A stretch of DNA of 7,058 nt from an uncultured Collinsella sp. Its GTDB lineage: Bacteria > Actinomycetota > Coriobacteriia > Coriobacteriales > Coriobacteriaceae. The DNA lies in the NCBI GenBank assembly GCA_900549215.1, contig URNJ01000094.1, positions 1 to 7,058 of the forward strand, given 5' to 3'. The position numbers and the translations under genes are program-made. The notes below the pieces were generated by a model. It was not told the DNA's origin and searched no databases. It was given only the letters and a program-made list of their open reading frames with translations. Numbering within the stretch: position 1 is the stretch's first letter; each line of letters begins with the position of its first letter. Shown here one piece after another: positions 1-5,300 of the stretch.

Positions 1-111
1 GCCGCTGTCGCCGACGCCCCGGCAAGCTTTAAGGTCGCCTTTATCGACGAGCTCTACCGCGCAACCGCCCAGGACATCGCCAACAACCAGCTCGACCTCG
101 AGGAGGCATAG
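1..111 (+). CDS. thiM: Hydroxyethylthiazole kinase, C-terminal end (partial)
   Basis: The window opens inside this gene; 36 codons remain before TAG at 109-111. The visible tail includes APASFKVAFIDELYRAT, which matches the end of ThiM proteins (a small residue, S-F, then F/L-[IL]-D-x-L-Y). ThiM phosphorylates the thiazole alcohol 4-methyl-5-(2-hydroxyethyl)thiazole with ATP in cytoplasmic thiamine salvage (EC 2.7.1.50). The catalytic part lies upstream and cannot be inspected. The next gene starts 3 nt after the stop, with its SD (AGGAGG, 101-106) inside the last thiM codons, so the genes are translationally coupled. The thiamine-binding protein and thiE downstream support the assignment. 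Confidence 0.8.
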   Translation, partial: AAVADAPASFKVAFIDELYRATAQDIANNQLDLEEA

Positions 112-114
112 GCC

Positions 115-456
115 ATGTCCGAGCCCGCAACCGATGCCGGCATGAATACGCTCGTCGCCGTGGCCATCGCCCCGTGCGGCACCGGCGATGAGCTGTCCGC
201 CGAGGTCGCCGAGGTCGTGCGCGTCATTCGCGAGAGCGGCCTTCCCAACCGCACCACCTCGATGTTCACCGAGATCGAGGGCGACTGGGACGAGGTCATG
301 CAGGTCGTGCGCGACGCAACCTTTGTGTTGGCGAGCAAGGGCATCCGCACCGAAGTCGTGCTCAAAGCCGATATTCGACCCGGATTTACCGACACCATGA
401 CCGGCAAGCTCGAGCGCATGGAAGCTCAGATCAAAAAGCAGGAGGAAACACGATGA
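115..456 (+). CDS. MTH1187/YkoF-family thiamine-binding protein
   Basis: 113 aa, about the usual length (roughly 100 aa) for the single-domain thiamine-binding family (Thiamine_BP, formerly DUF77). Family hallmarks are visible: a first beta strand leading into P-C-G-T-G-D (residues 20-25), the helix AEVVRVIRESGL (32-43), the strand S-M-F-T-E-I-E-G-D-W-D-E-V (49-61), and the strand VVLKADIRPGF followed by a K-x-E-R-M-E tail. No signal peptide or membrane segment, so it is cytoplasmic. Family members form ferredoxin-like dimers or tetramers; YkoF binds thiamine or its pyrimidine part. The ATG at 115 has AGGAGG 8 nt upstream, so it is preferred over the internal Met10. The gene sits between thiM and thiE and its TGA overlaps the thiE ATG (ATGA, 453-456). 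A carrier or sensor role for thiamine or its precursors is inferred, not shown. Confidence 0.8.
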   Translation: MSEPATDAGMNTLVAVAIAPCGTGDELSAEVAEVVRVIRESGLPNRTTSMFTEIEGDWDEVMQVVRDATFVLASKGIRTEVVLKADIRPGFTDTMTGKLERMEAQIKKQEETR

Positions 457-1148
457 GTATCCGCGACAACCTTGATATCTCGGCCTATCTGGTGCTCGGC
501 CCCGAAAACACGCTCGGGCGCCCCGTGGGCGATGTGGTGGCCCAGGCACTCGACGCCGGCTTTACCTGCATCCAGGTGCGCTCCAAGGTGGCAAGCGCCC
601 GCGAGATCATTGCGCTGACCGGCGACGCCGCGCAGGCAATCGCACAGGCCGGCAAGACCGGTCAGGTCGCTTTGCTGATTGACGACCGCCTGGACTGCGT
701 ACTCGCCGCGCGCGAGCAGGGCATTGCTGTCGACGGCGTGCACGTGGGTCAGAGCGACATTCCCGTCGAGGTCTGTCGCAAGCTGCTGGGGCCCAACGCC
801 ATCGTGGGCCTTTCCGCCCGTTGCGAGGAGATGCTCGAGTACGTCAAGACCGCCGACATGAGCCTAGTCGACTACCTGGGCATCGGCCCACTCCACGAGA
901 CCGAGACCAAGCGCGACTGCGGACGCGCGGCCGACGGCTCTATCATCACCAAGAGCTTTGAGGACCTGGCCGCACTCCACGCGGCAAGCCCCGTGCCCAT
1001 CGTGGTGGGCGGCGGCGTCAAGACGGCCGACCTGCCACAGCTCAAGGCCACCGGCGTCGACGGCTTTTTCGTGGTGAGCGCCGTCTGCAGCGCCGATGAC
1101 CCCTACGCCGCGGCCAAGGAGCTCGTCGACACCTGGCAGCAGGCGTAA
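453..1148 (+). CDS. thiE: Thiamine-phosphate synthase
   Basis: 231 aa TIM-barrel enzyme of normal ThiE length that joins HMP pyrophosphate and thiazole phosphate to give thiamine phosphate (EC 2.5.1.3). Diagnostic segments in order: Q-V-R-S-K (41-45, the Q-x-R-x-K pyrophosphate-contact strand), L-L-I-D-D-R (74-79; the first Asp takes the place of the usual Asn of I-N-D), D-G-V-H-V-G-Q (94-100), V-G-L-S (118-121), Y-L-G-I-G-P (141-146), T-E-T-K-R-D (150-155), V-V-G-G-G-V (184-189) and V-V-S-A (207-210). SD AGGAGG at 440-445, 7 nt before the ATG, which overlaps the previous stop by 4 bp. It is the last thi gene on this strand; a convergent gene follows. Confidence 0.95.
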   Translation: MSIRDNLDISAYLVLGPENTLGRPVGDVVAQALDAGFTCIQVRSKVASAREIIALTGDAAQAIAQAGKTGQVALLIDDRLDCVLAAREQGIAVDGVHVGQSDIPVEVCRKLLGPNAIVGLSARCEEMLEYVKTADMSLVDYLGIGPLHETETKRDCGRAADGSIITKSFEDLAALHAASPVPIVVGGGVKTADLPQLKATGVDGFFVVSAVCSADDPYAAAKELVDTWQQA

Positions 1149-1192
1149 GTCTAGGCCGAGCAGCTGATTCGCAGCTTCATATCTTCAGCGAT

Positions 1193-1251
1193 GGAAAGCA
1201 CATCCCAGTTTGAGCCTCCATTCCGGGATGCGCTTTCCGCCGAGATGGCGG
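1193..1251. terminator. Convergent-gene inverted repeat, candidate bidirectional terminator or interspersed palindrome
   Basis: Left arm GGAAAGCACATCCC (1193-1206) and right arm GGGATGCGCTTTCC (1225-1238) pair at 13 of 14 positions across an 18-nt loop. Directly overlapping is a second perfect stem CCGCC-gagat-GGCGG (1237-1251). They lie between the stops of two convergent genes (thiE at 1148, patatin at 1261), where a two-way terminator would be expected. Neither strand has a clean U-run after the stem, so it may instead be a dispersed palindromic repeat or an mRNA-end protector. A smaller stem AGCTG-attcg-CAGCT lies at 1162-1176. Confidence 0.4.
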
Positions 1252-1260
1252 CAGCAGCCT

Positions 1261-2130
1261 CTACCCTGCCAGATATGCCTCCAGTGCCGGCAAGGTCGCC
1301 TCCGCATCGCGGCGACCAATCTGGTAGATGCGCTCAAGTTCATCGGGCTCGCGACACAGCGACGGCACCTTCACCGATTCGCTCGGACGCACCACAAAGA
1401 TCTCGCCGGCAGCCTCGCGACGTGCCAGGTCATCGAGCGTGGCATTGTAGACCTCATGCCGGTGCTCAAGCGCTGCGACAAACTCCGGATAGTGACGGAA
1501 CACGCGCCGCAGCATGGGCATCACGCTGTTGGGCTGCTTCACAAAGCCCGCCGGCTGCGTGAGTACCACGATATTGCGGTCATACCCCTGCGCAAACAGC
1601 CACGCGCTGGGAATAGAATCAGCCACGCCACCATCCAGATACTTATGCCCGTCAATAGCAACGGGACGCGTCGCCACGGGAATTGCCGACGACGCCCGAA
1701 TCCACTCGATATCGCGCTCGTCGTCATACGGCAGATCGTGATAGACGGCCTTGCCCGTCTCGATATCGGTACACACGCACGTAAATCGCATGGGACAGGT
1801 GCGATACGCCTCCAAGTCGATGGGATCGCGCTCGATAGGCACCTCGTGATAAGCAAAGTCGGCATTGTACATATCGCCGGTTCGCAGCCAGCTGGTCACG
1901 CTCGCATAGCGCTTGTCGGCGCAATAGGCCTTGTTATAGCGAATGGCGCGGCCGATCTGGCGCGATTTAAAGTTGTAGCCAAACGCCGCGCCCGCCGAGA
2001 CGCCCACCATATGGTCGCAGGTCAAACCGTGCTCCATCCAAACGTCGAGCACGCCCGCCGTATACATACCGCGGTAGCCGCCTCCCTCGAGCGCCAGCCC
2101 CACCGTGCGCGTCATATTTGACTGTGCCAT
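1261..2130 (-). CDS. Patatin-like phospholipase family protein (YjjU/DUF6363-type)
   Basis: 289 aa. The patatin fold is clear: oxyanion-hole loop E-G-G-G-Y-R-G (residues 15-21), nucleophile elbow G-V-S-A-G (43-47, catalytic Ser45) and D-G-G (166-168, catalytic Asp166). The roughly 100-residue tail rich in charged helices, with P-S-E-S at 249-252, resembles the C-terminal extension (DUF6363) of the YjjU-like subgroup. No signal peptide or membrane helix is seen, so it is probably cytoplasmic or peripheral. Family members are serine acyl hydrolases on phospholipids or other esters; the substrate here is unknown. The ATG at 2130 is chosen because GGAG lies 8 nt before it and the patatin homology starts just after. 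The frame is open for 28 more codons, to an ATG at 2214, but that extension crosses the likely promoter. The gene is divergent from the GGDEF/EAL gene and convergent with thiE. Confidence 0.88.
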   Translation of the reverse strand: MAQSNMTRTVGLALEGGGYRGMYTAGVLDVWMEHGLTCDHMVGVSAGAAFGYNFKSRQIGRAIRYNKAYCADKRYASVTSWLRTGDMYNADFAYHEVPIERDPIDLEAYRTCPMRFTCVCTDIETGKAVYHDLPYDDERDIEWIRASSAIPVATRPVAIDGHKYLDGGVADSIPSAWLFAQGYDRNIVVLTQPAGFVKQPNSVMPMLRRVFRHYPEFVAALEHRHEVYNATLDDLARREAAGEIFVVRPSESVKVPSLCREPDELERIYQIGRRDAEATLPALEAYLAG

Positions 2131-2138
2131 GCGACCAT

Positions 2139-2142
2139 CTCC
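2139..2142 (-). promoter_or_regulatory. SD that decides the patatin start
   Basis: On the minus strand GGAG ends 8 nt before the ATG at 2130. No comparable site was identified for the farther upstream ATG at 2214, so this SD supports the shorter protein. Confidence 0.6.
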
Positions 2143-2150
2143 GTTCCTGC

Positions 2151-2180
2151 GTTTTAAAACGGGACAAGTATACCCGTCAA
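2151..2180 (-). promoter_or_regulatory. Candidate sigma-70-type promoter of the patatin gene with internal dyad
   Basis: On the minus strand TTGACG (2180-2175, 5/6 to the -35 consensus) is followed 18 nt later by TAAAAC (2156-2151, 4/6 to the -10). The -10 lies in the palindrome GTTTTAAAAC. An inverted repeat ACGGG-N9-CCCGT (2159-2163 and 2173-2177) sits between the two boxes and could be a repressor site. A TATACT closer to the -35 (4-nt gap) cannot pair with it as a -10. Moderate to low certainty. Confidence 0.4.
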
Positions 2181-2260
2181 CATATATCGTCCCAGTCGCA
2201 TTTTTATCGAACATCGCATCGTCGCGCTACCGCTTGTCGAATAATAGCCGCCCACAGCAT

Positions 2261-2284
2261 GTGCACCCATATATAATTGTGCAC
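2261..2284 (+). promoter_or_regulatory. TATAAT box bracketed by two GTGCAC palindromes (candidate promoter/operator of the GGDEF-EAL gene)
   Basis: A perfect TATAAT lies at 2272-2277 in an AT-rich island of the divergent gap. The 6-bp palindrome GTGCAC occurs on both sides (2261-2266 and 2279-2284), with starts 18 bp apart, so the -10 sits inside a two-site arrangement. No good -35 is found 15-19 nt upstream and no TG extension precedes the -10, which would fit an activated promoter. Transcription would start near 2284, leaving a leader of about 170 nt before the ATG at 2455. A related palindrome GTGTACAC lies at 2396-2403. Confidence 0.45.
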
Positions 2285-2302
2285 TATTGTTTACACTACT
2301 CA

Positions 2303-2317
2303 GCTGTTATCAACAGC
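2303..2317. promoter_or_regulatory. Perfect dyad GCTGTT-atc-AACAGC
   Basis: A 6-bp perfect inverted repeat with a 3-nt centre, about 20-30 nt downstream of the predicted start of rightward transcription. It is a plausible protein-binding site. As RNA the 3-nt loop and short stem would be only marginally stable. Function unknown. Confidence 0.35.
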
Positions 2318-2338
2318 GAACATTAGCCGACAAATTAA

Positions 2339-2455
2339 CTCAACAACGCGGCAAGGCGGGGGCCTGGATACATGCAAAGCGCTGAGCAACGACGCGTGTA
2401 CACAACGAGCTCGCCCGACGCAATCCGCCCCGACCTCAGAAAGTCGCTTAGAACA
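2339..2455 (+). other. Open frame upstream of and offset from the GGDEF-EAL start: lost N-terminus (frameshift) or short leader ORF
   Basis: In the frame offset from the downstream gene, no stop occurs between TAA at 2336-2338 and a TGA near 2528. An ATG at 2372 starts 28 codons up to the ATG at 2455, ending in A-I-R-P-D-L-R-K-S-L-R-T. A -1 shift at 2453-2455 (ACA then ATG) would join this directly to METVSNYTETLEKTV and give one continuous helical lead-in to the GGDEF domain. The paralog at 5301 has such a lead-in, including L-P-A-E-L-R (residues 33-38). Neither ATG 2372 (G-rich GGCGGGGG upstream only) nor ATG 2455 has a good SD. It could instead be a translated leader peptide, or chance. 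Confidence 0.35.
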
Positions 2456-5172
2456 TGGAAACTGTCAGCAATTACACCGAAACGCTCGAAAAGACCGTCC
2501 GCGACCTTCTCGAACGGCAGGAGGATCTGATCAGGACTGCCTTTACCGACCAGCTTACCGGGCTTGGCAACCGTGGCGGCTTTGCCCGTTCCCTCGAGGA
2601 GCTCTGGGAGCAGGACGCCCCCGTTACCATGGCGTTCATCGATATCGACAATCTCAAGCACTGCAACGACGTCTTTGGGCATGACGAGGGCAACCGCTAT
2701 ATCTTGCAGGTAAGTCTCTATCTTAAGCTGTATATGAAGGTGGGCGAAGCGGCGTTTCGCATAGGCGGCGACGAGTTTGCCATCCTATCTACGATTGCAA
2801 CCGAGGACGACCTCGCCGAACGTCTGAAACACTGCCGAACGGTTCTGCTCAAAAACAACGATTCCGAGATGCCCCGCTCGTTTAGCTACGGAGTGTCACA
2901 TGCCGACCCCGCCCTGGGCGAAGCTTCCAATCGCATGACGCTCGATGCCGACCATCGCATGTACGACTACAAGCTACGTCATGCCATGCACCTCGATCGA
3001 CGCAATATCACGCAAGTTCACGCCGACGACTTCGAAATAAGCGATCGTATTTTTGACGCCTTTTCGATGCTCAACGAGGGCCGTTATTTCTTTATCGAGA
3101 ACTTGGACAAACATCGCACCCTTTGGTCACAAGGTGCCTTGCGCGATCTTGGCCTTCCCTCGGAGCACATAGACAACTGTCGCGATTACTGGAAAACGCG
3201 CGTCCATCCCGACGACCTTGAGGCCTGCATCAACGACATCGACCAAGTCTACAACGGCACCAAGCACCGCCGCGTCATGCAGTATCGTGTGCGCAACGCC
3301 GTCGGAGACTACGTCCTTTGCCGTGCTCGCGGGTTTCGTATCGACGGCGACGGAAATGTCCCCTCGCTCTATGTCGGCGAGCTCGTCAACCACTCACTTG
3401 CCGAAACCGTCGACGCCGCCACAGGCCTCGGAACGCAGCGCATGCTGGCCAACGCCATCGACGCCTGCCGCCGCGATCGTTGCGAGACAGGGCTTATAGC
3501 GGTGCGCGTTCGTGGCACGACGAAGCTCAACGAGCTCTACGGGGCCGAGGCTGTCGACAACATGCTTGCCGAATACGCAGGCCGCATGCTGTCGATCACC
3601 CGCGGCAGGAGCCGGGTCTACCGTTCACGAAGCGTCCAGTTCGTCGTGCTCAGCAACGACCTGGACCACGAGGCATTCGAGCAACTGACCCGCCACCTTA
3701 AAGAGGCCGTTTTCGCTCCTGTTCGAATCGCAGGCGACACCATTACTCCCGTCTGCCTTGTCGTCCCGGCCTTTTACGAGCACTTAACCCATCAAGCGAC
3801 CGCCGTTTTAGGCGAACTCGATCGTCGCCTTCGCACGGCCGGCGGGCTTGTTCCCAACGACAGCCTCCCCATACCCGAGGCGGAGCGCAAAAGCGCCATA
3901 GCCGAACGTATCGACTCGCTCACGGGCCTCTATCGACCCAGCGAGTTTATGCGGCGCGCCAACGCATTTCTCGAGGCAAGGCGCAACGGCACCTGGTGCA
4001 TCGCCACGGTCGACATGGGCCACATGCGCCTGTTTAATGAATGGCACGGCCAGGCCGAGGGCGACCGCGTACTCGCCGATGTGGGCACGGTCCTCAAGGA
4101 CATCGAGAATGCCGATATGGGCGTCGCAGGGTACTGGGGCCAAGATGACTTTTGTGTACTCATCCCCTTTAAGCACATCACCGTCCATCAAATCTACAAC
4201 CGCGTTCGTGAGGCAGTAGCCAGGCATGATGACGGCGTAGGTTTCTGGCCGTCCATGGGCGTTTACCCCATCGACTCCAATGAGGAAATCACCATCGATG
4301 CGCAGGCAAAGGCCATGTTTACCAATCGACGCGCAAAAAACGACTTTAAGGAGCGCATTGCCATTTTCCGCCCCGCGGAGTACGAGCGCGAAGTCGCGTT
4401 CCACCGCACGCTGACCGAATTCCAGTACGCGCTGTCAAATGGTCGTATCACGTACTATCTTCAGCCCCAGGTCGATATGGAAACCGGCGAGATTATTGGC
4501 GCCGAAGCACTCACCCGCTGGATTGACAAGGACGGCTCTCTCATTTCGCCCGCAACGTTTATCCCCGCACTCGAGGAAAGCGGCTTTGTAGTGACGCTCG
4601 ACAAGTACATTTGGCAGGGTGTCGCCATATGGCTTCGCGAGCGTCTCGATCGCCGTCTTCGCGTGGTTCCGGTCTCGCTTAATGTGTCGCGCGTGGATAT
4701 CCTTGCCTGCGACGTTGCCGAACATATGGGGGCGCTCGCCGCCCAATACAACCTACCGCCCGAGCTCATGCGTATCGAGATCACCGAGACGGCTTATACG
4801 GGAGAATCCGAGGCCGTGGATAAGCTGACCGCAGATCTGCACACCCGCGGCTTCTCGACCTATATGGACGATTTTGGCACCGGTCAGTCCACGCTCGCGA
4901 TGCTCAAGAACGTCAACGTCGACGTCATCAAGCTCGACCGCACCTTTGTGCCCACCGACCGCGATCAAGGCCGCAGCACGCAAATCATTTCATCGATGCT
5001 CGAAATGGCGCAGTCGCTCCATCTGCCCGTCGTGGTCGAAGGCGTCGAGACAAATGAGCAGGCGAACATGCTACGACAAATGGGCGCCCGCTACGCTCAG
5101 GGCTTCCTCTACTACCGCCCCATGCCGGCGAAGGATTTTGAGGCATTGCTCGATGGCGGCAATAACAACTGA
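2455..5172 (+). CDS. Multi-domain cyclic-dinucleotide enzyme: GGDEF-PAS-GGDEF*-GGDEF*-EAL
   Basis: 905 aa, no signal peptide or membrane helix, so a cytoplasmic protein. Domains: a short helix (1-28); GGDEF-1 (about 29-180) with T-D-Q-L-T-G-L-G-N-R, D63-I-D65, N71-D and intact R-I-G-G-D-E-F (102-108); a PAS_3-like sensor (about 195-315; R-V-H-P-D-D at 249-254, M-Q-Y-R-V 275-279); GGDEF-2 (about 318-465), decayed, with R-S-V-Q-F (392-396) in place of GGDEF and no metal Asp; GGDEF-3 (about 484-640), with G-Q-D-D-F (562-566) but D520, N528 and D537 kept; EAL (about 645-905). The EAL retains E684 (E-A-L), N743, E775, D805-D806 (DDFGTG), K826, E862 (EGVET) and Q882 (QGF), so phosphodiesterase activity on c-di-GMP or a relative is expected. 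GGDEF-1 lacks the RxxD inhibitory site (K-V-G-E at 95-98) and has N80 at the PleD D344 position. The ATG at 2455 follows a stop at 2449-2451 and has no clear SD, so the true start is uncertain. Whether cyclase or phosphodiesterase dominates cannot be told. Confidence 0.93.
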   Translation: METVSNYTETLEKTVRDLLERQEDLIRTAFTDQLTGLGNRGGFARSLEELWEQDAPVTMAFIDIDNLKHCNDVFGHDEGNRYILQVSLYLKLYMKVGEAAFRIGGDEFAILSTIATEDDLAERLKHCRTVLLKNNDSEMPRSFSYGVSHADPALGEASNRMTLDADHRMYDYKLRHAMHLDRRNITQVHADDFEISDRIFDAFSMLNEGRYFFIENLDKHRTLWSQGALRDLGLPSEHIDNCRDYWKTRVHPDDLEACINDIDQVYNGTKHRRVMQYRVRNAVGDYVLCRARGFRIDGDGNVPSLYVGELVNHSLAETVDAATGLGTQRMLANAIDACRRDRCETGLIAVRVRGTTKLNELYGAEAVDNMLAEYAGRMLSITRGRSRVYRSRSVQFVVLSNDLDHEAFEQLTRHLKEAVFAPVRIAGDTITPVCLVVPAFYEHLTHQATAVLGELDRRLRTAGGLVPNDSLPIPEAERKSAIAERIDSLTGLYRPSEFMRRANAFLEARRNGTWCIATVDMGHMRLFNEWHGQAEGDRVLADVGTVLKDIENADMGVAGYWGQDDFCVLIPFKHITVHQIYNRVREAVARHDDGVGFWPSMGVYPIDSNEEITIDAQAKAMFTNRRAKNDFKERIAIFRPAEYEREVAFHRTLTEFQYALSNGRITYYLQPQVDMETGEIIGAEALTRWIDKDGSLISPATFIPALEESGFVVTLDKYIWQGVAIWLRERLDRRLRVVPVSLNVSRVDILACDVAEHMGALAAQYNLPPELMRIEITETAYTGESEAVDKLTADLHTRGFSTYMDDFGTGQSTLAMLKNVNVDVIKLDRTFVPTDRDQGRSTQIISSMLEMAQSLHLPVVVEGVETNEQANMLRQMGARYAQGFLYYRPMPAKDFEALLDGGNNN

Positions 5173-5203
5173 TACGCTCGCGCGCAAAACGCCACCGTCG
5201 AAG

Positions 5204-5219
5204 GGGGACATTTGTCTCC
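5204..5219 (+). terminator. Small hairpin after the GGDEF-EAL gene
   Basis: GGGGAC-attt-GTCTCC forms a 6-bp stem (one G-T pair) 31 nt after the stop at 5172. No U-tract follows, so it would be at best a weak terminator or pause site. Confidence 0.25.
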
Positions 5220-5231
5220 ATTAGCTAACTT

Positions 5232-5262
5232 ATATCCCCAATTCAAACCGAATTGGGGATAT
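5232..5262. promoter_or_regulatory. Perfect 13-bp inverted repeat between the two GGDEF genes
   Basis: ATATCCCCAATTC (5232-5244), loop AAACC (5245-5249) and GAATTGGGGATAT (5250-5262) are exact reverse complements. The sequence ends 38 nt before the downstream ATG. A -10-like TATGAT (5260-5265, 5/6) overlaps the right arm, but no -35 fits. It could be an operator controlling the second gene, or a strong RNA hairpin that ends the upstream transcript or stabilises the downstream one. The lack of a U-run argues against a standard intrinsic terminator. Confidence 0.5.
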
Positions 5263-5284
5263 GATACAAACCGTTGTTCCGCCC

Positions 5285-5291
5285 AAGGAGG
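5285..5291 (+). promoter_or_regulatory. Strong SD that fixes the start of the second GGDEF gene
   Basis: AAGGAGG lies 9 nt before the ATG at 5301. An in-frame TTG at 5274 lies upstream of this SD and would add nine residues without a site of its own, so 5301 is the start. Confidence 0.8.
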
Positions 5292-5300
5292 TTATCCATC

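Noticed and set aside
1151..1260. Minus-strand reading after the patatin stop that could look like a coding tail (ends at TAG 1153-1151, includes S-N-W-D-V-L-S-I-A-E-D)
   Set aside because: It is out of frame with the patatin gene, has no start with SD of its own and is explained by the inverted repeat lying there.
1210..2121. 303-codon open frame antisense to the patatin gene
   Set aside because: Its translation has no recognisable domain and is rich in His/Arg, as expected from the complement of a GC-rich gene; the opposite strand has all patatin motifs.
2131..2214. 28-codon N-terminal extension of the patatin protein from an ATG at 2214
   Set aside because: It has no identified SD, lies over the likely promoter (TTGACG-N18-TAAAAC), and the patatin domain begins only after the SD-served ATG at 2130.
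2284..2454. c-di-GMP or other riboswitch in the leader of the GGDEF-EAL gene
   Set aside because: A GEMM-like fragment (ATGCAAAGC near 2372-2380) was considered, but the paired stems and the other conserved blocks of the c-di-GMP aptamer are absent.
3808..4404. 198-codon open frame antisense to the GGDEF-EAL gene, and another of equal length at 6138-6734 antisense to the second GGDEF gene
   Set aside because: They lie over different domains of the paralogs (GGDEF-3 versus PAS/GGDEF-2), so the equal length is chance; no family resemblance in either.
5274..5300. TTG start adding nine residues to the second GGDEF protein
   Set aside because: The strong AAGGAGG at 5285-5291 lies downstream of it and serves the ATG at 5301.
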